This document shows positions 57,310 to 64,000 of a stretch of DNA of 64,000 bases, one piece after another. Source of the stretch: Gluconacetobacter sacchari (GTDB taxonomy: Bacteria > Pseudomonadota > Alphaproteobacteria > Acetobacterales > Acetobacteraceae). The translations under genes were made by a program, and so were the position numbers. How positions within the stretch are numbered: the first letter of the stretch is position 1; the number at the start of each line of letters is the position of its first letter. A model generated the notes under the pieces. The model worked only from the letters and a program-made list of their open reading frames with translations. It did not search any database and had not been told where the DNA came from. The stretch lies in assembly GCF_014174255.1 (NCBI RefSeq), contig NZ_JABEQJ010000002.1, positions 124,001-188,000 on the forward strand. The letters run 5' to 3'.

Positions 57310-59148
57310 ATGCAGGATAATCTGGCCATAGGGATCTTATGCGTACTGGGTGGTGGTATCGGGGCCCAGTGGGTTGCCTGGCGGTTTCGGCTGCCTGCCA
57401 TCGTCCTGCTGTTCGCATTGGGGCTGATCTATGGCCCCGGGCTGAACCTGCTGCATCCGTCGGCGGCGATCGGGCGCTACTTTCATCCGATGGTCTCGCT
57501 GGCGGTCGCCTTCATCGTGTTCGAAGGCGGGCTTGGGCTGGATTTCCGCCAGTGGCGCGCGGCGGGCGAGGGGGTGTTGCGGCTGACGGTGGTGGCCCTG
57601 CCGATCAATCTGGTGCTCGGCACCCTGGCGGCCCATTTCGTCGGCCATCTGCATTGGGGAGCCTCGTGGCTGTTCGGGGCCATTATCGTGGTGACCGGGC
57701 CGACGGTGGTGCTGCCGCTGCTGCGCCATACCAAGCTGCGCCCCCGGGTGGCGGCCTTCCTGCGGTGGGAAGCGATCCTGAACGACCCGGTCGGCGCGAT
57801 CCTGGCGACGCTGGTGCTGGAATTCCTGATGATCCAGGGCAATCGGCATTCGGGGATGTTCATCGCGGAAATCGTGCCGCATCTGCTGTTCGCCACCATG
57901 ATGGGCATGGGCTGCGGCGTCTTTCCGGCGGTGCTGGTGCGGTTTCTGTCCCGGCGGGACCTGATTCCGGAAATCCTGCGGATCCCCATCATCCTGACCC
58001 TGGCGATGAGCGTCTTCGCCATCTGCAATTTCTTCATGGAAGGGGCGGGGCTGATGGCGGCCACCGTCTTCGGCATGGCGCTGGCGAACCTGCATGTGCT
58101 GGGCATGAGCGAACTGCGCCGCATCAAGGAATCGCTGGGGGTGCTGGTCGTGTCCTGCCTGTTCGTGATGCTGACGGCCGACCTGCATCGCGAGGTGTTG
58201 GCCCGCCTGTCGCTGCCGATCGTGGCAATGACGCTGACGGTGCTGTTCGTGGTGCGGCCGGTCGGTATCCTGCTGTCCACCGTGCGCTCGCGCCTGTCGT
58301 GGCAGGAGCGGCTGTTCGTCGGCTGGATCGCGCCGCGCGGCATCGTCGCCGCCGCCGTGGCGGGGGCGGCCGGCCTGCAACTGGGCGATGCCGGCTACCC
58401 CAGCGCCGACCTGGTGATGCCCGGCGTGTTCGCGCTGATCGCGACCACCATGATCCTGCATGGGTTTTCCCTGCGTCCGCTCGCCCGTGCCCTGCGCCTG
58501 ACGCTGTCGGACGATCCTGCCCTGGCGATCGTCGGTGCCAGTGCGTGGTCCACCGACCTGGCGGGGGTGATGCATCGTCTGGGCTGCCCGGTCGTGCTGG
58601 TGGATACCTATGCCGGCGCGCTGGCGGCGGCGACGCGGGCGGGCATTCCGACGCTGCGGGCCGAATTGCTGTCGGACGAGGGAATAGAAAGCCTGGAGGA
58701 ACGCCCCGCCGACTACCTGATCGCCGCCACGCCCGATGCGATCTATAACGGGCTGGTCTGTGCCCGGCTGGCCCCGGATTTCGGCCGCCAGCGCGTGTTC
58801 CAGGTCAGCCCCGGCGTGGCCCGGCTGGATCTGTATCGCGGATTGAGCCGCGACTCGCGCGGGCGGGTGCTGGGAGAGCCGGCGTGGAACTTCACGCTGT
58901 TCGAAACGCTGTTCGAGCGCGGGTGGCGCTTTCGTGCCATGCCGCCCGTATCGGCGCCGACAGCCGGCACGCCCGCTGCGTCGTCGGCGGGCGGAGACGG
59001 CAATCGCCTGGTGATTCTGACTGTGCGCAAAGGCACCGCGATCTGGATCTGTTCGGCCGAGGATGCGGCGCCGGTGGAGCCGATGCCTGGCGACATCGAC
59101 GTGGTCATGGAACCGCCGACCCCCCCGGAGCAGACCGGACTGGCATGA
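57310..59148 (+). CDS. CPA1 cation/proton antiporter with C-terminal nucleotide-binding-like domain
   Basis: Second antiporter, 612 residues. About 12 hydrophobic helices (1-400) carry VAFIVFEGGLGLDF, VTGPTVVLPLLRHTKL and LRWEAILNDPVGAI, blocks of the CPA1 NhaP group with the ion-binding acidic residues. A C-terminal soluble part (about 400-560) looks like a TrkA-N/Rossmann fold, but its nucleotide loop reads AIVGASAWSTDLA, without the standard GxGxxG, so binding is doubtful. A cytoplasmic tail of about 50 residues is Pro- and Gly-rich. Converges on the L,D-transpeptidase gene with 12 bases between. Confidence 0.88.
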   Translation: MQDNLAIGILCVLGGGIGAQWVAWRFRLPAIVLLFALGLIYGPGLNLLHPSAAIGRYFHPMVSLAVAFIVFEGGLGLDFRQWRAAGEGVLRLTVVALPINLVLGTLAAHFVGHLHWGASWLFGAIIVVTGPTVVLPLLRHTKLRPRVAAFLRWEAILNDPVGAILATLVLEFLMIQGNRHSGMFIAEIVPHLLFATMMGMGCGVFPAVLVRFLSRRDLIPEILRIPIILTLAMSVFAICNFFMEGAGLMAATVFGMALANLHVLGMSELRRIKESLGVLVVSCLFVMLTADLHREVLARLSLPIVAMTLTVLFVVRPVGILLSTVRSRLSWQERLFVGWIAPRGIVAAAVAGAAGLQLGDAGYPSADLVMPGVFALIATTMILHGFSLRPLARALRLTLSDDPALAIVGASAWSTDLAGVMHRLGCPVVLVDTYAGALAAATRAGIPTLRAELLSDEGIESLEERPADYLIAATPDAIYNGLVCARLAPDFGRQRVFQVSPGVARLDLYRGLSRDSRGRVLGEPAWNFTLFETLFERGWRFRAMPPVSAPTAGTPAASSAGGDGNRLVILTVRKGTAIWICSAEDAAPVEPMPGDIDVVMEPPTPPEQTGLA

Positions 59149-59160
59149 GGGGCCGTTCCG

Positions 59161-59673
59161 TCAGACGGGCGGAGGGACCTCGATTTCCGACAGACCGGCG
59201 GCGAGCAGGCGGCGCAGGTCCGCCTCGTCCAGGGCGATGCAGCCTTCGGTCGGCCGGCGATCCGGCGATTGCAGGTGGAGGAAGATCGCCGATCCACGGT
59301 CGGGAACCGGGGGAGAATCGTTATAGGCCAGGACGATCACGATATTGTAAACGCCGTCGTCGCGCCACAGGCGTTCATGGCGGGCGGGGTGCGGCAGCGT
59401 GATGGGGCGATTGTAGTCGGCATGGGTGGGGTCGTCGCACCAGCCGTCATTCGGCGCCAGCGGCTCGACGGGCAGATGGCTGACGGGGGCTGCCACCCGA
59501 TCGGCGCGATAGAGGACGCGCGTCAGCGGCAGCAGGCCGGCCGGGGTGGCGTGGTCGCCTTCCTGCTTGTGGAGACGGACACCGGCGGCACCGATGATGG
59601 CCGGGATGGAATCGCCCATGCAATGCAGGCGTGCGGTCGGCCCTGTATTTGTTTTTAGTAACGCGCGTATCAT
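59161..59673 (-). CDS. Small YkuD-domain L,D-transpeptidase-like protein
   Basis: 170-residue protein of the YkuD fold. The active-site region HLQSPDRRPTEGCIALDEAD has the catalytic cysteine, with the histidine about 15 residues ahead, and AGLLPLTRVLYRAD and NRPITLPH complete the family pattern of the compact subgroup (COG3786-like). Known L,D-transpeptidases crosslink peptidoglycan by 3-3 bonds, but this protein has no recognisable signal peptide or membrane anchor, so its site of action is open. ATG 59673 is chosen because GGAG lies eight bases upstream; TTG 59685 is upstream of it. Divergent from the OmpR-type regulator. Confidence 0.88.
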   Translation of the reverse strand: MIRALLKTNTGPTARLHCMGDSIPAIIGAAGVRLHKQEGDHATPAGLLPLTRVLYRADRVAAPVSHLPVEPLAPNDGWCDDPTHADYNRPITLPHPARHERLWRDDGVYNIVIVLAYNDSPPVPDRGSAIFLHLQSPDRRPTEGCIALDEADLRRLLAAGLSEIEVPPPV

Positions 59674-59876
59674 GAATCGCTCCAACTGGATCGCTTTTTT
59701 TCCTGAGTCGGTTTTAAACTATCGGGCCTGAAGGCTGGATACGGCGTTACGACCGTAAGAGTGGATGGGGCGTCATGTCGGTTGGGCCGGGTGCTGCCGT
59801 TTCCATCGCGGGGATGATATAGGATAAGAATGCCGACCCCGCGTAAATGGGGGCCGGTCAAAATAAAGAGGGTTCG

Positions 59877-60593
59877 ATGGCAGGTGCGCGTCCCATTCTG
59901 ATAGTGGATGACGATCAGACGTTACGTCATATGCTCGTCGAACAATTGCAGTTGGAAGGAGAGTTCCAGGCAGTCGAGGCCGAATCGGTGGCTGACGCCT
60001 GGGAGAAGCTGAATGCGGCGGGAGCCCGATTCGACGCCATTATCCTGGACGTGACGCTGCCCGATGGCGACGGGCGCGATTTCTGCGCGGAACTGCGGCG
60101 ACAGGGAAAGCGGATTCCGATCATCATCCTGACCGGTTCGGACGAGGAGACGGATGTCGTGCGCGGGCTGGACGCCGGAGCGAACGATTATGTCGCCAAG
60201 CCGTTCCGCATCGCCGAGCTGCTGGCCCGCCTGCGTGCCCAGATGCGTATCTTCGAGAACAGCGAGGATGCGGTCTTTTCGATCGGGCCGTATGTCTTCC
60301 GTCCTTCGGCCAAGCTGTTGCAGGAGCCCGCCCGCAACCGCCGTATCCGCCTGACGGAGAAGGAAGCGGCGATTCTGAAATTCCTCTACCGGGCGGGGAC
60401 CCGGCCGGTGCCGCGCCAGGTCCTGTTGAACGAGGTCTGGGGCTATAACGCCGCCGTCACCACCCATACGCTGGAAACCCATATCTATCGCCTGCGGCAG
60501 AAGATCGAGCCCGATCCCACCAATGCCTCGCTGCTGGTGACCGAGGGCGGCGGGTATCGCCTCGACCCGGAAGGGGGGGCGCGAGCCTCCTGA
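59877..60593 (+). CDS. OmpR-family response regulator, CenR-like
   Basis: Two-component transcription factor, 238 residues. Receiver domain (1-120) with the acidic pair DDDQ, the phosphorylation site Asp58 in IILDVTLPDGDGRD and the conserved Lys in VAKPFRIAE. Winged-helix DNA-binding domain from about 135 (FRPSAKLLQEP..RLTEKEAAILKFLYRAGTRP, HIYRLRQKIEPDP). The FSIGPYVFRPS linker and overall wording recall CenR, the envelope regulator of Alphaproteobacteria, from memory. No histidine kinase is adjacent, so it is an orphan here. ATG has AAGAGG nine bases upstream. Confidence 0.88.
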   Translation: MAGARPILIVDDDQTLRHMLVEQLQLEGEFQAVEAESVADAWEKLNAAGARFDAIILDVTLPDGDGRDFCAELRRQGKRIPIIILTGSDEETDVVRGLDAGANDYVAKPFRIAELLARLRAQMRIFENSEDAVFSIGPYVFRPSAKLLQEPARNRRIRLTEKEAAILKFLYRAGTRPVPRQVLLNEVWGYNAAVTTHTLETHIYRLRQKIEPDPTNASLLVTEGGGYRLDPEGGARAS

Positions 60594-60730
60594 TCGCGCG
60601 GCGTTCGACGTGACGCCGTGAACGCCCCCCCGTTTCATGGCGCGCGAGCCCGCGCCACCGTGATCCGTCATCGCCCGCGGATTTCCCCGGCGTCCCCCGG
60701 ACAGGCACGGTTCTTTCCTGCGAGGCCATA

Positions 60731-62050
60731 TTGACACGAGATTTTCCCCTCCATGTCGGGGTGGACGGCTATAATCTGGCGCTTCCGCGCGGAACGGGCA
60801 TTGCGACCTATGCGCGCACCTTGACCCATTGTCTCAAGGCGATGGGGGGAACGGTGGATGTCGTCTACGGCATGGACATTTCCCCCCGCATGTCGGCCGA
60901 CCTGCGGGAAATCATGTTCTTCGACATTCTCGGCGCGTCCGCCGGTGCGGGCGGTCCGAAAACCAGCACCGCGCGCTGGGTCCGGGAATATGTTGCCGAG
61001 ACGGTCACGGGGCGGCGCAAGGCGGTCGAGGTGCCGATCAGCGGCCGGGTGGAGGTGCGTGATTTCGCCCAGCGCCTGCCGGCATTCGACCGTCTGCTGA
61101 ACGTCCGGAGGCTCTTTCGCGCCGCGGGACGGCATTTTCGATCGACGGGCCGCTTCGTGACGGTCTCCGTTCCCAATCCGCCGGCGATCATGCATTGGAC
61201 CTATCCTTTGCCCATCAGGGTCAAAGGGGCAAAAAATATCTACACTATTCATGATCTCGTGCCGCTGAGACTGCCGCAGACGACGCTTGGTAACAAAAAG
61301 GATCATTTCAAATTAATCAGTGCGCTGGCGGAAAGCGCGGATGCGATCTGTACCGTGTCGGAAGCCTCGAGAGAGGAGATTCTGTCGTTCTTCCCGGATG
61401 TGAACAAGCGACTGCACAATACATACCAGTCGTTCGAGCCCAGTACGGCGATCGACGCCGCGCGTGAGGCGGGAATCACCCAGGAAATCAGGGAATTGTT
61501 CGGTCTGCGCCCCGGGGGGTTTTTCTTGTTTTTCGGCTCGCTGGAGCCGAAGAAGAATATCGGGCGCCTGATCGAGGCGTTCCTCATGGCGCGGACGGAC
61601 CGCCCGCTCGTCATCGTGGGGGCCATGAGCTGGAAGACCGAGGATGAGCTTCGTTTCCTGGAGCGCGGCATCGCCGCCGGGCGCATCCAGAAGCTGGACT
61701 ATCTGCCGGCCCCGCTTCTGGCAGCGTTGATTCGCGCGGCGCGCGCGGTTCTGTTTCCCTCGCTCTCGGAAGGCTTCGGGCTGCCGGTGCTGGAAGCGCT
61801 GGCGTGGGGGACGCCGGTGCTGACCTCGCGTGAAGGCGCGCTGCCGGAAGTCGCGGGACAGGCGGCGTTATTCGTCGATGCGTATGACGGTGCGGCCATC
61901 AGCGCCGGTATCGAGGAACTCGACGGCAATGATGCGCTGTGTGCCGGCCTGAGCGAGCAGGGACCGCGACAGGCCGCGCGTTTCGATATGAAAAAATACG
62001 AAGAGCGACTGGGGGAAATGTACCGGTCCGTTCTGTCTTCCGGACACTGA
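60731..62050 (+). CDS. Glycosyltransferase family 4 protein
   Basis: Retaining GT-B glycosyltransferase, 439 residues, transferring an activated sugar to a polysaccharide or lipid acceptor. The N-terminal domain begins LHVGVDGYNLALPRGTGIATYARTL in two blocks; the C-terminal domain has FFLFFGSLEPKKNIGRLIEA, and the donor-binding EX7E motif SEGFGLPVLEALAWGTPVL. Start TTG 60731 with CGAGG upstream; a GTG at 60761 would begin after the conserved HVGVDGYN. Base composition is slightly less GC-rich mid-gene (61200-61330, AAAGG, AATATC) than its neighbours, as often for polysaccharide genes. No neighbouring polysaccharide cluster is in the window. Confidence 0.85.
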   Translation: MTRDFPLHVGVDGYNLALPRGTGIATYARTLTHCLKAMGGTVDVVYGMDISPRMSADLREIMFFDILGASAGAGGPKTSTARWVREYVAETVTGRRKAVEVPISGRVEVRDFAQRLPAFDRLLNVRRLFRAAGRHFRSTGRFVTVSVPNPPAIMHWTYPLPIRVKGAKNIYTIHDLVPLRLPQTTLGNKKDHFKLISALAESADAICTVSEASREEILSFFPDVNKRLHNTYQSFEPSTAIDAAREAGITQEIRELFGLRPGGFFLFFGSLEPKKNIGRLIEAFLMARTDRPLVIVGAMSWKTEDELRFLERGIAAGRIQKLDYLPAPLLAALIRAARAVLFPSLSEGFGLPVLEALAWGTPVLTSREGALPEVAGQAALFVDAYDGAAISAGIEELDGNDALCAGLSEQGPRQAARFDMKKYEERLGEMYRSVLSSGH

Positions 62051-62085
62051 CGGCGTCGGCGGGGGTTGCCGATGCGGAAGGATTG

Positions 62086-62160
62086 TGGTGCCGGGTGAGG
62101 GATTTGAACCCCCGGCCTTCGGTTTACAAAACCGCTGCACTACCGCTGTGCTAACCCGGC
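62086..62160 (-). tRNA. tRNA-Thr (TGT anticodon)
   Basis: 75-base cloverleaf on the minus strand with encoded CCA: acceptor GCCGGGT/ACCCGGC, anticodon stem-loop GCGGT-TTTGTAA-ACCGA (one mismatch at the stem base) giving TGT, and T arm CGGGG-GTTCAAATC-CCTCA region. The sequence closely resembles alphaproteobacterial tRNA-Thr(TGT). Confidence 0.93.
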
Positions 62161-62173
62161 GACGGCCGCGCCT

Positions 62174-62202
62174 GTTTTGCCGCTCTCTTTCCAACGGGTC
62201 AA
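62174..62202 (-). promoter_or_regulatory. Candidate promoter of tRNA-Thr
   Basis: On the minus strand TTGACC (62202-62197), a 17-base spacer and CAAAAC (62179-62174) precede the tRNA by 14 bases. The -35 is good, the -10 weak. Confidence 0.4.
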
Positions 62203-62208
62203 GAGCGC

Positions 62209-62240
62209 AGGGGGCCGGGATCTCGATCCCGGCCCCCCTG
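62209..62240 (-). terminator. Hairpin after serA
   Basis: Perfect GC-rich inverted repeat AGGGGGCCGGGA (62209-62220) and TCCCGGCCCCCT (62227-62239, one extra C) around a six-base loop, six bases past the serA stop. On the minus strand no T run follows, so termination efficiency is uncertain. Confidence 0.5.
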
Positions 62241-62245
62241 TCCGA

Positions 62246-63511
62246 TCACCGCTGCTGGTACAGCAGGCGAGCGCGGATCGTGCCCTTGAGGTCGCGCAGG
62301 CGGCGCAGGATCCGGTTGTCCTTGTCGAGGTCGCGTCCGGTTTCGGCCTCGACCACCACATAGCCCAGTTCGCCGTCCGTCTGGAGATACTGGGCCGTGA
62401 TGTTGCTGTTCTCCGCCATGAAGATCTCGTTGATCTGCAACATGATGCCGGGGACATTGCTGTGGACGTGCATGAAGCGAGTGCCGCGCGGGCTTTCGGG
62501 CAACTGCACCGTCGGGAAATTGACGGCGCCCAGGGTGGAGCCCACGTCGGAATATTCGATCAGCTTGCGCGCGACCTCGACGCCGATCCGCTCCTGCGCC
62601 TCGGCGGTCGAGCCACCGATATGCGGGGTGAGGATGACGTTCTCCAGACCCTGGAGCGGGGAGACGAAGGAATCGCCGGCCCCCTTGGGTTCGGTCGGGA
62701 ACACGTCGATCGCGGCCCCGAGCAGGTGGCCGTCGCGCAGGGCGTCGGCCAGGGCGTCCAGGTCGACGACATTGCCACGGGCGTTGTTGATCAGGAACGA
62801 GCCCGGCTTCATCGCGCGGATCTGCTCGGCGCCGATCAGGTTCGCGGTGCTGGGCAGTTGCGGCACATGCACGCTGACCACGTCGCTCTGCCCCAGCAGG
62901 TCGGCCAGCGTGTCGACCGGGGTGGCGTTGCCGTGGACCAGCTTGTCGATCACATCGTAATAGATCACCCGCATGCCGAAGGCCTCGGCCAGCACGGAGA
63001 GCTGCGAGCCGATCGAGCCGTAGCCGACGATGCCCAGGGTCTTGCCCCGGACTTCCCAGCTATTGGCGGCGGATTTGTTCCAGCCGCCCGCGTGGCACTG
63101 GACCGAGCGGGGAAAAATCCGCCGCATCAGCATCACGACCTCGCCCATCACCAGTTCGGCGACCGAGCGCGTATTGCTGAACGGAGCGTTGAAGACCGGA
63201 ATGCCGTGGCCGCGCGCCGCCGTCAGGTTGACCTGGTTGGTGCCGATGCAGAAGCAGCCCACGGCGATCAGCCGGTCGGCATGGGCCAGGACCTCGTCGG
63301 TCAACTGGGTGCGGGAGCGGATACCCACGATATGCACGCCTTCCAGTGCCTCGCGGAGCGCCGCCCCTTCCAGGGCGGTCTTGAGGCGCGTGACATTCTC
63401 GTACCCGTTGGCCTTCAGCAGCGACACGGCGCTGTCATGGATGCCTTCGAGAAGCAGGATGCGGATCTTGTCCTTGGGGAGGGACAGGTGGGAGGTGGCT
63501 TCGCTGCTCAT
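62246..63511 (-). CDS. serA: D-3-phosphoglycerate dehydrogenase
   Basis: First enzyme of serine synthesis, oxidising 3-phosphoglycerate with NAD. 421 residues like E. coli SerA. The NAD-binding motif is GIVGYGSIGSQ, the catalytic Arg is in INNARGNVVDL, the Glu in AIDVFPTEPKG and the His in TPHIGGSTAEAQ. The C-terminal ACT-type regulatory domain (MHVHSNVPGIMLQIN..) would bind serine. ATG 63511. Its downstream hairpin is close to the tRNA-Thr promoter. Confidence 0.95.
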   Translation of the reverse strand: MSSEATSHLSLPKDKIRILLLEGIHDSAVSLLKANGYENVTRLKTALEGAALREALEGVHIVGIRSRTQLTDEVLAHADRLIAVGCFCIGTNQVNLTAARGHGIPVFNAPFSNTRSVAELVMGEVVMLMRRIFPRSVQCHAGGWNKSAANSWEVRGKTLGIVGYGSIGSQLSVLAEAFGMRVIYYDVIDKLVHGNATPVDTLADLLGQSDVVSVHVPQLPSTANLIGAEQIRAMKPGSFLINNARGNVVDLDALADALRDGHLLGAAIDVFPTEPKGAGDSFVSPLQGLENVILTPHIGGSTAEAQERIGVEVARKLIEYSDVGSTLGAVNFPTVQLPESPRGTRFMHVHSNVPGIMLQINEIFMAENSNITAQYLQTDGELGYVVVEAETGRDLDKDNRILRRLRDLKGTIRARLLYQQR

Positions 63512-63609
63512 CTCGAATACTCGCGTTTATTCGGTGAAGATGGTGCTCCTATCCGATCGGCGGATAAATGGATAGGGGAAGGATGGCATCGGTGCCATGT
63601 CGCATGCGT

Positions 63610-64000
63610 TCAACCCGCCGGACGGCCCGTGTTCAGCAGCGACACGGCGTCGGCCAGTATCGCCGGGTCGCCCACGGCCAGCACCGTGCCGTCGCCATCG
63701 GCGCGCAGCGGGCGGCCGTGCCAGTCGGTCATCCGGCCGCCGGCCCCTTCCACGACCGGCACCAGGGCGGCCCAGTCCCAGATTTTCATCGTGCATTCCG
63801 CGACCAGATCCACCTGGCCCAGTGCCAGCAGGCCGTAGGCATAGCAATCGCCGCCCCAGGTGACGCGCCGGGCGGCGCGGCGCAGGGCGTCCCAATGCGG
63901 GGTAGGGGCGTCCGCGATCATCTCGGGCGAGGTGCAGGACAGTTCCGCCAGGTTGAGCGCGGCGCAGCGCCGGGTGCCGACCGTGCCGGGCAGGCCGGAC
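63610..64000 (-). CDS. hisN: Histidinol-phosphatase, inositol monophosphatase family (5' end outside window)
   Basis: C-terminal 129 residues of a magnesium-dependent phosphatase. The visible part includes GTRRCAALNLAELSCTSPEM, WGGDCYAYGLLALGQVDLV and WDWAALVPVVEGAGG with the metal-binding WDxAA aspartate. Alphaproteobacterial proteins with this pattern are annotated histidinol-phosphatase (HisN) replacing the HAD-type enzyme of histidine synthesis. The N-terminus with the other metal ligands is beyond 64000. It ends in TGA at 63612-63610, 100 bases before serA's start. Confidence 0.88.
   Translation of the reverse strand, partial: SGLPGTVGTRRCAALNLAELSCTSPEMIADAPTPHWDALRRAARRVTWGGDCYAYGLLALGQVDLVAECTMKIWDWAALVPVVEGAGGRMTDWHGRPLRADGDGTVLAVGDPAILADAVSLLNTGRPAG

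Noticed and set aside
62209-62240. Hairpin as an attachment or recombination site next to tRNA-Thr
   Set aside because: No integrase, no repeat of the tRNA end nearby; better explained as the end of the serA transcript.

Overview
The window is a 64 kb stretch of GC-rich chromosome (third codon positions strongly G/C), densely packed with housekeeping genes. The gene content points to an acetic acid bacterium (Acetobacteraceae, Alphaproteobacteria; Gluconacetobacter/Komagataeibacter-like). Reasons are the alphaproteobacterial blocks rpsT-dnaA-dnaN-recF-gyrB and mutM/ubiE-coaBC-dut, a periplasmic three-part molybdenum aldehyde dehydrogenase (Fe-S, Mo and triheme cytochrome subunits), a second periplasmic amine-oxidising system, and two large CPA1 cation/proton antiporters. 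The genus is an inference. I saw no prophage, insertion sequence, CRISPR array or rRNA.

Layout. 1-2.4 kb: 3' end of valS, then msrA. 2.4-8.0 kb (minus): ubiE-coaBC-dut followed by a two-gene ABC importer (tandem permease plus ATPase with a C-terminal AAA-associated domain) with no binding protein. 8.0-17.7 kb: mutM, rpsT, dnaA, dnaN, recF, gyrB, a DUF3108 protein, and gph on the other strand. 17.8-23.7 kb: glmU-glmS and the thiamine genes thiO-thiS-thiG-thiE. 23.8-30.4 kb: a CPA1 antiporter with a cyclic-nucleotide-binding-like tail, then the aldehyde dehydrogenase operon. 30.5 kb: tRNA-Met. 30.7-37.5 kb: envelope and membrane genes (MscS channel, amino-acid permease, SGNH hydrolase, uppP, an orphan MlaD-like protein, an ATP-grasp enzyme coupled to a DedA protein). 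37.7-45.5 kb: one long plus-strand run, mltB-like, rlpA, dac, tmk, holB, metG, tatD, MBL-fold hydrolase. 45.9-50.8 kb: the prkA-yeaH-spoVR stress module. 50.9-53.6 kb: a four-gene cluster for a tryptophan tryptophylquinone (TTQ) amine dehydrogenase with two small c-type cytochromes. 53.7-64 kb: a nucleoside 2-deoxyribosyltransferase-like protein, guaB, rsmB, a second antiporter, an L,D-transpeptidase facing an OmpR-type regulator, a glycosyltransferase, tRNA-Thr, serA and the 5'-truncated hisN.

How the parts relate. Two periplasmic dehydrogenases (molybdenum aldehyde dehydrogenase and TTQ amine dehydrogenase) each come with their own cytochromes c and would feed electrons to the respiratory chain; oxidation of a primary amine by the second yields an aldehyde, a possible substrate class for the first. 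The antiporters, peptidoglycan enzymes and envelope regulator fit life in acid.

The most interesting region is 50.9-53.6 kb. Both TTQ tryptophans, the TTQ-forming aspartate and all twelve small-subunit cysteines are present, but the usual maturation genes mauD, mauE and mauG and a copper-protein acceptor are absent, and two overlapping monoheme cytochrome genes sit in their place.
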